Of a stretch of 64,000 nt of DNA, positions 8,026 through 16,167 are shown piece after piece. Positions within the stretch are counted from its first letter, which is position 1; the number at the start of each line of letters is the position of its first letter. Source of the DNA: CAVVEQ01 sp963802095 (GTDB lineage: Bacteria > Chloroflexota > Anaerolineae > Anaerolineales > Anaerolineaceae); contig CAWDHI010000002.1 of assembly GCA_963802095.1 (NCBI GenBank), forward strand, positions 1 to 64,000, given 5' to 3'. The notes below the pieces were generated by a model that ran no database searches, was not told the origin of the DNA, and saw nothing but the letters and a program-made list of their open reading frames with translations. Made by a program: the position numbers and the translations under genes.

Positions 8026-8049
8026 CCTGGGAGGTTCGAACCTCCCAGG
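8026..8049. repeat. 24-base perfect palindrome after rpsR
   Basis: Left arm CCTGGGAGGTTC and right arm GAACCTCCCAGG are exact reverse complements with no spacer. As RNA it can form a 10-bp stem with a TCGA tetraloop, lying 4 bases after the rpsR stop. The T-rich tract after it is weak, so it could be a terminator, an mRNA stabiliser or one copy of a dispersed repeat. Confidence 0.8.
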
Positions 8050-8073
8050 TAATTCTTATTTACAGGCTGAAAC

Positions 8074-9393
8074 ATGGCAAAACAGAATAGCAAAAATGAA
8101 TTATCGAAAAAACACAAAGCGCATTCAGAACGAGTGCGAAGGCAGCAACGTTGGGTCATCATCGGTATCAGTGCGTTTGCTGCGTTGGTCATCCTGGTTC
8201 TTGGCTTCGGTGTGTTTGATCAAAACTACTTGCAGGGTGAGAGAGATGTAGCGAGGGTCGGTGACGAAAAGGTCACAGTCAATGATTTCCGAAACCAGAC
8301 CCAGCTTGCACGCCTGGCGAACGTCCAGCAGTTTAATTACAGTCAACAGATTATGGAATACGCGCTGCAATTAAATGATTTTGATTCATATTTGCAGGCG
8401 ATGTACGACCTGCAGAGAATTCAATCGCAAATGGCCGATGCAAATGAATTTGCATTGAACTACCTAAATTCAATGATTGACGACGTGTTGATCCGGAAGG
8501 AAGCAGGGAATTTCGACCCGGCTATCGTGGTATCTGAAGCCGAGGTGGATGAATCCCTGCAAAGATTATTCAATTATTCTCCCGACGGAACACCTACCGC
8601 GGAATCCACTGCAACGCTCTGGGTCACCCCTACGTTTTCAAGAACCCAGGTAGCCATCCTTGGACCCACCAAAACAGCACTTCCAACTGCCACCCTCGAT
8701 CTTACCCTCGTTCCAAGTATCACACCCACCCAGGCTCCAACCTCTGAACAGCCAACCACCGCCACACCAGCTGTGACCCTTGGTCCGCTTGGAACGCCCA
8801 CCGCTTATACCCGGGAAGGGTATCAAGATAATTTCCAGAAATACCTGGAAATCCTTGCACCTTATGATGTCAAAGAATCCGATTTGAGGGAATACTGGCA
8901 AACCCAGCTCCTTCGGCAAAAAGTTTTTGATGCGCTTACCACCGATATCCCTTCGGTGGTGGATCAGGTATGGGCGCGGCACATCCTCGTAGCCTCCGAG
9001 GAGGAGGCCACTCAGGTTATCTCCCGGTTATCTTCCGGCGAGGATTTTTCTGCCTTAGCCGAGGAAGTATCGATCGATCCTGGAACTAAATCCATAGGCG
9101 GCGATTTGGGCTGGTTCCCAAAAGGGATCATGGTCACCGAATTTGAGGACGCTTCATTTTCGATGGGGATAGGCGAAACAAGCCAGGCGGTTAAAAGCGC
9201 CATGGGGTACCACATCATCCAGGTTCTAGGCCGAGATGAAAGACCGTTATCTTCAAGGTACTTGAGTATCGCCAAACAGAAGATCTATACCGATTGGATC
9301 ACAAAACTTCGCTCTGGAACCACGATCACCATTGATGATCTCTGGAAAGATTACGTTCCGACGGAACCAATCGTAGAAATGCCTACTCAGTAA
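8074..9393 (+). CDS. membrane-anchored parvulin-type peptidyl-prolyl isomerase (PpiC/PrsA/SurA-like)
   Basis: Probable extracytoplasmic folding catalyst of 439 residues. After a basic N-terminus there is one membrane helix (about residues 28-48), then an N-terminal SurA-like helical region. A Thr/Pro-rich linker (about residues 190-245) follows, and a parvulin domain at about 298-392 with WARHILV, then GDLGWFPKG and GYHIIQVLGRDERPL. The Thr/Pro-rich linker is an unusual insert between chaperone and isomerase parts and looks surface exposed. The ribosome site is weak. The gene stands alone, with a palindrome before it and a bidirectional terminator after it. Confidence 0.88.
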   Translation: MAKQNSKNELSKKHKAHSERVRRQQRWVIIGISAFAALVILVLGFGVFDQNYLQGERDVARVGDEKVTVNDFRNQTQLARLANVQQFNYSQQIMEYALQLNDFDSYLQAMYDLQRIQSQMADANEFALNYLNSMIDDVLIRKEAGNFDPAIVVSEAEVDESLQRLFNYSPDGTPTAESTATLWVTPTFSRTQVAILGPTKTALPTATLDLTLVPSITPTQAPTSEQPTTATPAVTLGPLGTPTAYTREGYQDNFQKYLEILAPYDVKESDLREYWQTQLLRQKVFDALTTDIPSVVDQVWARHILVASEEEATQVISRLSSGEDFSALAEEVSIDPGTKSIGGDLGWFPKGIMVTEFEDASFSMGIGETSQAVKSAMGYHIIQVLGRDERPLSSRYLSIAKQKIYTDWITKLRSGTTITIDDLWKDYVPTEPIVEMPTQ

Positions 9394-9410
9394 TTGCCAC
9401 AACATAATAA

Positions 9411-9446
9411 AAACAGAGCCGTGCATAGAACGCGGCTCTGTTTTTA
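9411..9446. terminator. bidirectional terminator between the parvulin gene and smc
   Basis: AAAACAGAGCCG pairs with CGGCTCTGTTTT around a short loop; A-run and T-run flank it on either side, so it can stop transcription from both converging genes. Confidence 0.88.
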
Positions 9447-9464
9447 TTTCAAATCCAGATTATT

Positions 9465-12400
9465 TCAAACCAGTTCGTCTGTGATCTCATCCATTCTCAG
9501 GCTGATAACCTGGGAAGTGGTATCTTTTGCCTTGGTAACGCCATAGATCACATCTGCCACTTGGACCGTGTTCCGGTTGTGGGTAATGATAATGAATTGC
9601 GTGTTTTCGCTCAATTCTTTTAATAACTCGCAGAACCTTCCCACATTTGCCTCATCCAGCATTGCATCCACTTCATCCAATATGCAAAACGGGGTCGGAG
9701 ATATTTTCAATAACGCGAATATTAACGCAACGGCGGTCAAACTTCGCTCTCCACCGGATAAGAGATTTAACCCCTGTTCCCGTCTGCCAGGAAGCTTGGC
9801 TTCAATATCTACTCCGGAATTCTTGGGATCGTCTTCATCGATCAATTCCAACCTGGCCTGACCACCATTAAACAGGCGTGTGAACATTTGCTTAAATTCC
9901 ACCGCAACTGCATCGAACGTTTTTCTGAACTCGCGTTTCATTAAGTCATCAAGTTCTGCGATGACCTGCCGAAGGTCTTCATCTGCTTTGATCAAATCCT
10001 CCACCTGACTTTTAAGGAAGGTGAACCGCTCAGAGACTTCCTGGTATTCTTTCTGTGCTTCCAGGTTGACCGGTCCCATTCGTCGTAATTGCGTTTTTTG
10101 GCGGATAATGTTTTCCTCATATCCAGCAGGAAGCTCCTTGATGGATGGTAAATGTTCCACCATGCCCTCCAGAGGCAAAGGATTGGGACCGTTTATCTCC
10201 TGGACATAATCGAACGCAACCAGCCCAAAATCCTCTTCTATCTTATTACGGAGTGATTCCAGGGCGTCTTTCTGCCTGCTGAGATCGAGATGCGCCTGGG
10301 ATGTGTGTCGATCTGCGATCTGCACAGCAGTCCGGGCAGCGCTCTGAATATCCTGCAGCGCATTGAAGTCGTTTTCTTTTTCCCCCATCTCATTTTCCAG
10401 TGGAGCGATGACCTCCCTTAATTCCGAGATGCGCTTGGATAATTCATGACTCCTTACCCGCAGAACATCTATCTCTTCTCGAGTGGATCGAAGATTTTGA
10501 TTCAATCCTTCCATGCGTTTGGATTGACCCTCAATACGATCGTGAAGCGAGTTGATCGCTTCTTCCTTTTCATTCAGTCGTTTATTTGTTTGAAGGAAAT
10601 TTTGTTCGATTACCGCTGCCTGCGTAGTCCAATGGGTGAATTGAAGTTGAAGCTCGTCCAGGGTAATCGCTTTGACCAGTTCTCGCGTTGCTGCTGTCTC
10701 ATCCCGGAATTGGTTCAATTCCAGGTCATTTTCTGATGACTTCTCCTTTTGAAGCACAATTTCTGCATTTATTTTTTGCAGATCAGCTTGGAAATTTCGT
10801 GTTTGATCCTTGATCCAATTCAGTTTTTGAACAGCTTGCTCTTTATGCAAAGAAGCTTGCTGCCAGTTGGATTTTTGCACCTGTATAGTTTTTTCAGCTG
10901 ACTGAATTCCTTCATCAATCGCATTTAATTTCTTTTGAACACCATCCAATTCATCATCCAAATCATTTAATTCGAGAGTCAATTTCTGGTGGGTCAAACC
11001 CATTTGATCAAGTGAGTTAACCAGGGTTTGTTTTTCCCGTGGTCGACTTAGGAGATTAACCCGAGTCTCTCGTCCAGCAGCTACAGCGCCGTTTCCATAG
11101 AATACTTCTCCCTGCAAGGTCACCACCCTGCCCCATGCAGGGATCAATCGGGAAATATCACGAGCATCCTTCCGAGACCGGGCGATGTAGACATTTTCCA
11201 GGAGAATTCTCAGGAAATTCTGTAATTCTCCTTCAGCTCCCACCGCGTCCAACCCTGTGCATATGATCCCGGGGTGCAAAACTGGCGCTTTTCCCTCATA
11301 AAGCCGAACGGAATCCATCGCGATTAATACTGCCTTCCCCTTTTCTCCATCTTCCAATAATGTCAGAATTCCTTCGAGATTGTTTGAATCCTCAAGTAGA
11401 ATGCTTTCGAGCATCTCCCCCAGTAACGCGGCCATTGCAGCTTCATATTCTTGCTTAACATGGATCCGTTCGGTGAGCGTGTCCATCTTTCCTGGAATAG
11501 TCCCCTTTGCAGCGGCTTCGAGGATTGTCTTAGAGCCATCTGTAAAACCTGCCAGATCACGCTCGGATTGCGTCATAATTTCGATTTGGGCTTTTAGTTT
11601 TGCCTGGCTACCAAGCAAACCCAATTCACGTTCACGGTAAGCTTTTATCTCTGTTTCGATACAAGTTTTTTCCGTTATCAATTTCTCTTTTTCATTCAAC
11701 CTGCCCTGCTGTTTACTGAGTTCCAGATTTAGAACCTCACTTCGATTCTGTAATTCGAGCTCGGCGGTTTCAAGTTCCGCTTCAAGACCCTCCTGCACTC
11801 CTGCGCTGGTCTCGAGGCTTTTTTGTATCGACTCCAACCGAATAACCAGCTCTTCGGTTCTTGAGCGGATCTGGATCTGGCGAGTTTCAGCCTCGAGCAT
11901 GAATTTTCGGGAATTTTCGAGGTCCCGTTCTTTCTCCGCGCGGTTCTTCTTTGCGGACTCAAATACCGTTCGAGCGGAGGCTTCCTGATCCTTGGCTTCT
12001 TTGAGAGTTATTTGAATGGATTCAAGCTCATTTCGTAAAGAATTTTCCTGGATTAATAAGGAATTCTCCTCTTCCTCCAAATGGATCTGATCAACCTGCG
12101 ATGTTTCGCCCTGCCGCAGGATAGCTTTCTCTCGCTCTTCAAGCACAGCCAGAGTTCTATTTAATTCTTCCAATTGATTGTGTATGCTAGAAGATTCCTC
12201 ATGCCATGTATTTAATTCATCCCGGATCGCCTGGATCCTTGACCTGACATCATTGATCTGATGATCAATTTCCGCCTGATGTCCGCGGGCAGTATGCAAT
12301 TGTGTTTCCTGAGCTCGAACAACTTCTTTCGTGTGGGTTAATTCATTTTGGCTTTTATGCCAGTGGAATCCATACCAGTCGCGCAGGAGCAATTTCAGGT

Positions 12401-13067
12401 CTGCTTTAATACGTTCATACTCCTGCGCTTTTCGGGCTTGCTTTTCCAATCCAATTAGTCGAGGTTCAAGCTCGCCCAGAATATCACGAACTCTTTCCAG
12501 GTTTCGACGGGTTGCCTCGAGGCGATTAATCGATTCCTCCCGGCGGGAACGGTAAAGACCAATACCAGCCGCTTCCTCAAAGAATTTCCTACGCTCCTCC
12601 GGTTTTAAAGAAAGCGCTGCGTCCACAGAGCCCTGCCCGATTATCGTATACGTTCTCTCCGCAAGGCCGGATTGGGATAACAATTCGTTGATCTCTTTCA
12701 ACCGAATTCGCTGCCCATTTAGAAGATATTCATTATCTCCATCCCGGTACGCCCTTCTGGAAAGTGCGACTTCTGAAAAGTCGATTGGCAACCACGAGTC
12801 TTCGTTATCAAGGACCACGCTTGCCAGTGCCATCGATGATCGTGGACGGAATTCAGAACCCTGGTAGATCAAATCGTCGGTTTTTTTTGCCCGCAATAGA
12901 CTATAGGCTTGTTCTCCAAGTACCCAGCGGATCGCATCCGCGATGTTAGATTTTCCGGAACCATTCGGTCCTACGATCGCGGTGATAGCTCCCGGGAATT
13001 CAAATATCGTTCGGCTGGCAAATGTTTTATAACCATGCAATTCCAGGGATCGTAATTTCGGTCGCAT
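9465..13067 (-). CDS. smc: chromosome segregation ATPase SMC
   Basis: Core ATPase of the bacterial condensin complex (SMC-ScpA-ScpB), which loops and resolves chromosomal DNA. The 1200-residue protein has Walker A GPNGSGKS at residues 33-40, two long coiled coils, a hinge at roughly 520-640 (TLTERIHVKQEYEAAMAALLG), and a C-terminal head with signature LLSGGERSLTAVAL and Walker B FCILDEVDAMLDEANV. Length is normal for the family. The ATG has AAAGGAA upstream. It lies 18 bases downstream of rnc and is probably co-transcribed with it. Its partner gene scpA is about 2 kb away on the other strand. Confidence 0.97.
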   Translation of the reverse strand: MRPKLRSLELHGYKTFASRTIFEFPGAITAIVGPNGSGKSNIADAIRWVLGEQAYSLLRAKKTDDLIYQGSEFRPRSSMALASVVLDNEDSWLPIDFSEVALSRRAYRDGDNEYLLNGQRIRLKEINELLSQSGLAERTYTIIGQGSVDAALSLKPEERRKFFEEAAGIGLYRSRREESINRLEATRRNLERVRDILGELEPRLIGLEKQARKAQEYERIKADLKLLLRDWYGFHWHKSQNELTHTKEVVRAQETQLHTARGHQAEIDHQINDVRSRIQAIRDELNTWHEESSSIHNQLEELNRTLAVLEEREKAILRQGETSQVDQIHLEEEENSLLIQENSLRNELESIQITLKEAKDQEASARTVFESAKKNRAEKERDLENSRKFMLEAETRQIQIRSRTEELVIRLESIQKSLETSAGVQEGLEAELETAELELQNRSEVLNLELSKQQGRLNEKEKLITEKTCIETEIKAYRERELGLLGSQAKLKAQIEIMTQSERDLAGFTDGSKTILEAAAKGTIPGKMDTLTERIHVKQEYEAAMAALLGEMLESILLEDSNNLEGILTLLEDGEKGKAVLIAMDSVRLYEGKAPVLHPGIICTGLDAVGAEGELQNFLRILLENVYIARSRKDARDISRLIPAWGRVVTLQGEVFYGNGAVAAGRETRVNLLSRPREKQTLVNSLDQMGLTHQKLTLELNDLDDELDGVQKKLNAIDEGIQSAEKTIQVQKSNWQQASLHKEQAVQKLNWIKDQTRNFQADLQKINAEIVLQKEKSSENDLELNQFRDETAATRELVKAITLDELQLQFTHWTTQAAVIEQNFLQTNKRLNEKEEAINSLHDRIEGQSKRMEGLNQNLRSTREEIDVLRVRSHELSKRISELREVIAPLENEMGEKENDFNALQDIQSAARTAVQIADRHTSQAHLDLSRQKDALESLRNKIEEDFGLVAFDYVQEINGPNPLPLEGMVEHLPSIKELPAGYEENIIRQKTQLRRMGPVNLEAQKEYQEVSERFTFLKSQVEDLIKADEDLRQVIAELDDLMKREFRKTFDAVAVEFKQMFTRLFNGGQARLELIDEDDPKNSGVDIEAKLPGRREQGLNLLSGGERSLTAVALIFALLKISPTPFCILDEVDAMLDEANVGRFCELLKELSENTQFIIITHNRNTVQVADVIYGVTKAKDTTSQVISLRMDEITDELV

Positions 13068-13085
13068 TAATGTTCCTTTTTATAA

Positions 13086-13808
13086 TCAGTTCAGAATGTT
13101 GATCATTTTCAACAGCTCGCGGGCAGCGCTTTTCTCCGCTGACTGCTTACTTCGACCCCTGCCCGTGGCTGTAATGTTATCGTTGACTATCACCTTTACC
13201 TCAAATTCCCGGGAGTGATCTGGGCCATCAACACTGCAGGTAATGTATGCAGGCGTCTCATAACCCTGGGCTTGTGCCCATTCCTGCAACATGCTCTTTG
13301 GGTCTTCGGTTTTATGATTGCGAACGATATCTTCTGCAGCGGATTCCAGTAATGGGAAAACAAATATTTCGACTGAATTCAACCCGGCATCGAGGTAAAG
13401 AGCTCCAATCAACGCTTCAAACTCGTCGCAAAGCAACGCGTCCCTGGTTCTTCCACCGCTAATAACCTCTCCCCGCCCAAGTCTTAATCCCCGACCCAAA
13501 TCCAATTGCCTGGCAAATTCGGCTAGTTGTTCTGTATGAACCAGTGCTGACCTCATTCTTGTAAGGTCACCTTCTGGCATCTCCGGAAAACGATGATAAA
13601 GCCACTCTCCCACCATGAAATCCAGGATGGCATCCCCCAGGAATTCAAGCCTTTCATTATCTTCGATCGACTCCGGATGCTCGTTGATGTAGGAGCGGTG
13701 GGTGAGTGACCTCCGAAGGAGCATCATATTTTTGAACGGTAAATTTAACCGGCTTGCAAGCTCTTCCGGGGTCTCTTCTATAGCACGATTATCCAATGTA
13801 TTCTCCAA
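13086..13808 (-). CDS. rnc: ribonuclease III
   Basis: Double-strand-specific endoribonuclease for rRNA and mRNA processing. The 240-residue product has the signature NERLEFLGDA (residues 51-60), the metal-binding region with CDEFEALIGALYLD, and a C-terminal double-stranded RNA-binding domain ending AEKSAARELL. Translation appears to begin at a TTG supported by GGGAGGG. The rnc-smc pairing is common in bacteria. A TATACT at 13903-13908 (minus strand) could be its -10 box and would give a leader of about 90 bases. Confidence 0.96.
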   Translation of the reverse strand: MENTLDNRAIEETPEELASRLNLPFKNMMLLRRSLTHRSYINEHPESIEDNERLEFLGDAILDFMVGEWLYHRFPEMPEGDLTRMRSALVHTEQLAEFARQLDLGRGLRLGRGEVISGGRTRDALLCDEFEALIGALYLDAGLNSVEIFVFPLLESAAEDIVRNHKTEDPKSMLQEWAQAQGYETPAYITCSVDGPDHSREFEVKVIVNDNITATGRGRSKQSAEKSAARELLKMINILN

Positions 13809-13911
13809 GGATCCCTCCCTGGAACATGGGGGTCGCCAAGCACTTCACACTCTATGTCAAGTGGTTTGCGGTCCGCGTGTTCCTTCTTGATTAATAAAAA
13901 ATAGTATACCC

Positions 13912-14634
13912 CTATATTAAGTTAGTATCTGTCGGTTGGTAGGTACCTTCTATCCATTCCTCTCCATCTGGACCTGTCTCTTTTTTCCAGACAGGCACTA
14001 CTTCCTTCAGGCGGTCTATCCCATAACGCGCAGCCTCAAAAATCCCATTATCCCTGTGTGCAGCGGAACAGGTTACAAGGACTACAGGCGTGCCTGGAGG
14101 AACCACCCCGATTCGCTGGATGATCGCGATACCTTCCACTTCTAACCAGCGCGTCCGAATCTCCGCCGCGATCTCGTGCATTTTTTTCTCAGCCATCGGC
14201 GTATAGGCTTCATACTCCAGTTTTTCAGTAATCAGGATATTAGAACCAGGGCTTAACCCTCTCACAACTCCGGTGAAAGAACAAATACCTCCCGTGGTTA
14301 TTGTAGTAATCTCCCGCTGAATTTCATCAATCTGAATTTCAGAAGTTATTATTTTAATTATCGTCTTGCCTCCCGCTCCACCACTTACTGGTGGAAAGAA
14401 AGCAACTTCAGCTCCGACAGGGATGACATTTTCATCAGGAGCAAAATTCTGATTAATGGCAGTAATAAGGTGATCCATGGCCTTGTTCAAATCCGGAAAT
14501 CGACGGACCATTTCCAGTTTCAGGTCTTTGACTGTCCAATCACACGGGATTTCTAATTCTAATTGGCGAGTTCCTGTCAAATCCTTAATATGGGCAAAGA
14601 ACAGGACTCGAATCTGTTGTGTACCTTCATTCAT
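13912..14634 (-). CDS. moaD/moaE: fused molybdopterin synthase: MoaD small subunit plus MoaE large subunit
   Basis: Molybdopterin synthase inserts two sulfurs into precursor Z (cPMP). Residues 1-86 are a ubiquitin-like MoaD ending FFPPVSGG (Gly85-Gly86); residues from about 92 are MoaE, with SFTGVVRG, the substrate-binding stretch SAAHRDN and the conserved lysine region VPVWKKE. In separate MoaD proteins the terminal Gly-Gly must be free to carry the thiocarboxylate. Here AGGKT follows directly, so the protein must be cleaved after Gly86 (or after the second Gly pair, 88-89) or work differently. The start overlaps the moaC stop by 8 bases. A MoaD-MoaE fusion (MoaX) is known in mycobacteria. 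Confidence 0.93.
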   Translation of the reverse strand: MNEGTQQIRVLFFAHIKDLTGTRQLELEIPCDWTVKDLKLEMVRRFPDLNKAMDHLITAINQNFAPDENVIPVGAEVAFFPPVSGGAGGKTIIKIITSEIQIDEIQREITTITTGGICSFTGVVRGLSPGSNILITEKLEYEAYTPMAEKKMHEIAAEIRTRWLEVEGIAIIQRIGVVPPGTPVVLVTCSAAHRDNGIFEAARYGIDRLKEVVPVWKKETGPDGEEWIEGTYQPTDTNLI

Positions 14635-15109
14635 TGAGAATATCCCCGCTTTTACCCCCGTGTTTTTCTACCAGGCGGATGTTTTGTATCCGGGCTGTCT
14701 TTTCCACGGCTTTGATCATATCGTAAACCGTCAGAGCAGCTGTAGAAACAGCCACCAGAGACTCCATCTCCGCGCCGGTTTTGCCATGGGTTTTTACTCT
14801 CGCTTCTATCGCAATGCCTGAGAAGGAATCCGCGATCTGCAAGTCAACCTCAATTTGATCCACAGAGATCGGATGACACAGAGGAATCAGGTCGCTGGTT
14901 CTTTTTGCAGCCTGAATACCGGCGATCTGAGCTACAGTCAGCACGTCGCCTTTTTTCACTAGCTTTTTTTTAATTAGCGCTATGGTTTCTTTTTGGAGGT
15001 GAACTTCGCCCCTGCTGATGGCGATTCGTTCAGTCTCCTGTTTCCCGCCAACATCAACCATTTTTACCCGTCCTTGCGGATCAAGGTGGCTAAACTCCGA
15101 TTCATGCAT
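14627..15109 (-). CDS. moaC: cyclic pyranopterin monophosphate synthase MoaC
   Basis: Works with MoaA to make cPMP, the first molybdenum-cofactor intermediate. The 160-residue sequence has family motifs MVDVGGK, AAKRTSDLIPLCHP, and KTGAEMESLVAVSTAALTVYDM, and lacks nothing of the usual length. It forms an operon with the downstream MoaD-MoaE fusion (8-base overlap). The start codon sits 6 bases after a perfect TATAAT on the minus strand and has no ribosome site, suggesting a leaderless mRNA. moaA, moaB and mogA are not in the window. Confidence 0.96.
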   Translation of the reverse strand: MHESEFSHLDPQGRVKMVDVGGKQETERIAISRGEVHLQKETIALIKKKLVKKGDVLTVAQIAGIQAAKRTSDLIPLCHPISVDQIEVDLQIADSFSGIAIEARVKTHGKTGAEMESLVAVSTAALTVYDMIKAVEKTARIQNIRLVEKHGGKSGDILNE

Positions 15110-15115
15110 GGGCCC

Positions 15116-15121
15116 ATTATA
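15116..15121 (-). promoter_or_regulatory. moaC: -10 box of moaC, leaderless spacing
   Basis: TATAAT on the minus strand ends 6 bases (GGGCCC) before the moaC ATG, so transcription should begin at or next to the start codon. No Shine-Dalgarno site can fit. Confidence 0.6.
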
Positions 15122-15156
15122 ACCGTATTGAAACCGCTTCGCCCAATATCGCGTGA

Positions 15157-15165
15157 TGCTATAAT
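15157..15165 (+). promoter_or_regulatory. scpA: extended -10 promoter of scpA, leaderless spacing
   Basis: TGC plus TATAAT forms an extended -10 element ending 7 bases before the scpA ATG at 15173. It shares a 63-base intergenic region with the divergent moaC promoter. Confidence 0.6.
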
Positions 15166-15172
15166 TGCCGCC

Positions 15173-15961
15173 ATGGGTCTATTCACCGCTGGTTATCAAA
15201 CCGAAGGCTATCAAATTTTCACCGAGGTCTATGAGGGTCCGCTGGATCTTTTGCTCGACCTGATCGAACGGGCTGAGCTTGATATTACCCAACTGGCGCT
15301 CGCCCAGGTGACAGATCAATACCTGGCTTACCTTCAGCAATTGACTGACAGGCAGGCATCCGAAGTATCTGCATTCCTGGTGATAGCCGCGAAACTCCTC
15401 CAGATCAAATCATCCGCCCTGCTCCCCCGCCCTTCCGTCGATCTGGTCACCGGCGAAGAGGTGGATAACGGCGAATTGCTTGCCCAGCAATTGAAGTTAT
15501 ACAAACGGTTTAAAGAAATTGCATCCTGGCTGAATACCCGGGATGAGGCACGGATGCACACCTATTTACGCATCGCGTCAACGCCAAAAGTACAAGGTAA
15601 ATTGGATCTGACAGGTATCACCCTTCTGGATATCACCTTGGCGGCAAGGGAAATCTTCTTCCTGCGCCAAGATACCCGCCCACTCGGTGAGGTCGTCACC
15701 AGGCCGCGAATAACCATCCGGGAAAGGATAATAGCGATCTTGGATGCCATTCGTCGGGATGGCATTACTACCTTCCGCTCAGTTCTTTCCCCTGATCGTG
15801 CAAGAATGGAAATCGTAGTCACTTTTCTCGCGCTCCTGGAATTAATAAAAACCCATGTGGTGGAAGCTCGCCAGGAAGTACGGTTTGGGGATATTGAGCT
15901 TCAACCGCTGGCGGATTGGAGCGAACAGACTGCCGGACAACTTGAATTTGAAGAGGAGTGA
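15173..15961 (+). CDS. scpA: segregation and condensation protein ScpA
   Basis: Kleisin subunit that bridges the two SMC heads. The 262-residue product begins MGLFTAGYQ and has the ScpA core YEGPLDLLLDLIERAELDI, LAYLQQ, AKLLQIKSSALLPRP and a C-terminal winged-helix part ending VVTFLALLELIK. The ATG at 15173 is chosen because an earlier in-frame start would run through the moaC gene and the promoter region. The usual neighbour scpB is missing here; mutS follows instead. Confidence 0.94.
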   Translation: MGLFTAGYQTEGYQIFTEVYEGPLDLLLDLIERAELDITQLALAQVTDQYLAYLQQLTDRQASEVSAFLVIAAKLLQIKSSALLPRPSVDLVTGEEVDNGELLAQQLKLYKRFKEIASWLNTRDEARMHTYLRIASTPKVQGKLDLTGITLLDITLAAREIFFLRQDTRPLGEVVTRPRITIRERIIAILDAIRRDGITTFRSVLSPDRARMEIVVTFLALLELIKTHVVEARQEVRFGDIELQPLADWSEQTAGQLEFEEE

Positions 15962-16082
15962 AGTTGTCTCATTCCCGCGTGCGGATTATTAGCACGAATG
16001 AATCCATCAGGTTGTTGACTTAATTATTGGTAATCCTTGGGATTGGTTTCATCATTTATCATCAAGGTGTCTAATGTACAGG

Positions 16083-16091
16083 TGATATAAT
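16083..16091 (+). promoter_or_regulatory. mutS: extended -10 promoter of mutS
   Basis: TGA followed by TATAAT, 76 bases upstream of the mutS ATG. The rest of the 206-base gap after scpA shows no gene; a TTGACT at 16015-16020 has no matching -10 box. Confidence 0.45.
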
Positions 16092-16167
16092 TTTCACAAC
16101 GACAGTAATAATAATAAAGTTGTTGAATCTCAAATTATCTTTAATTTTCACCTGATCCACCGTTCAA

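Noticed and set aside
13855..13860. TTGACA (minus strand) upstream of rnc as a -35 box
   Set aside because: No acceptable -10 box lies 15-19 bases downstream.
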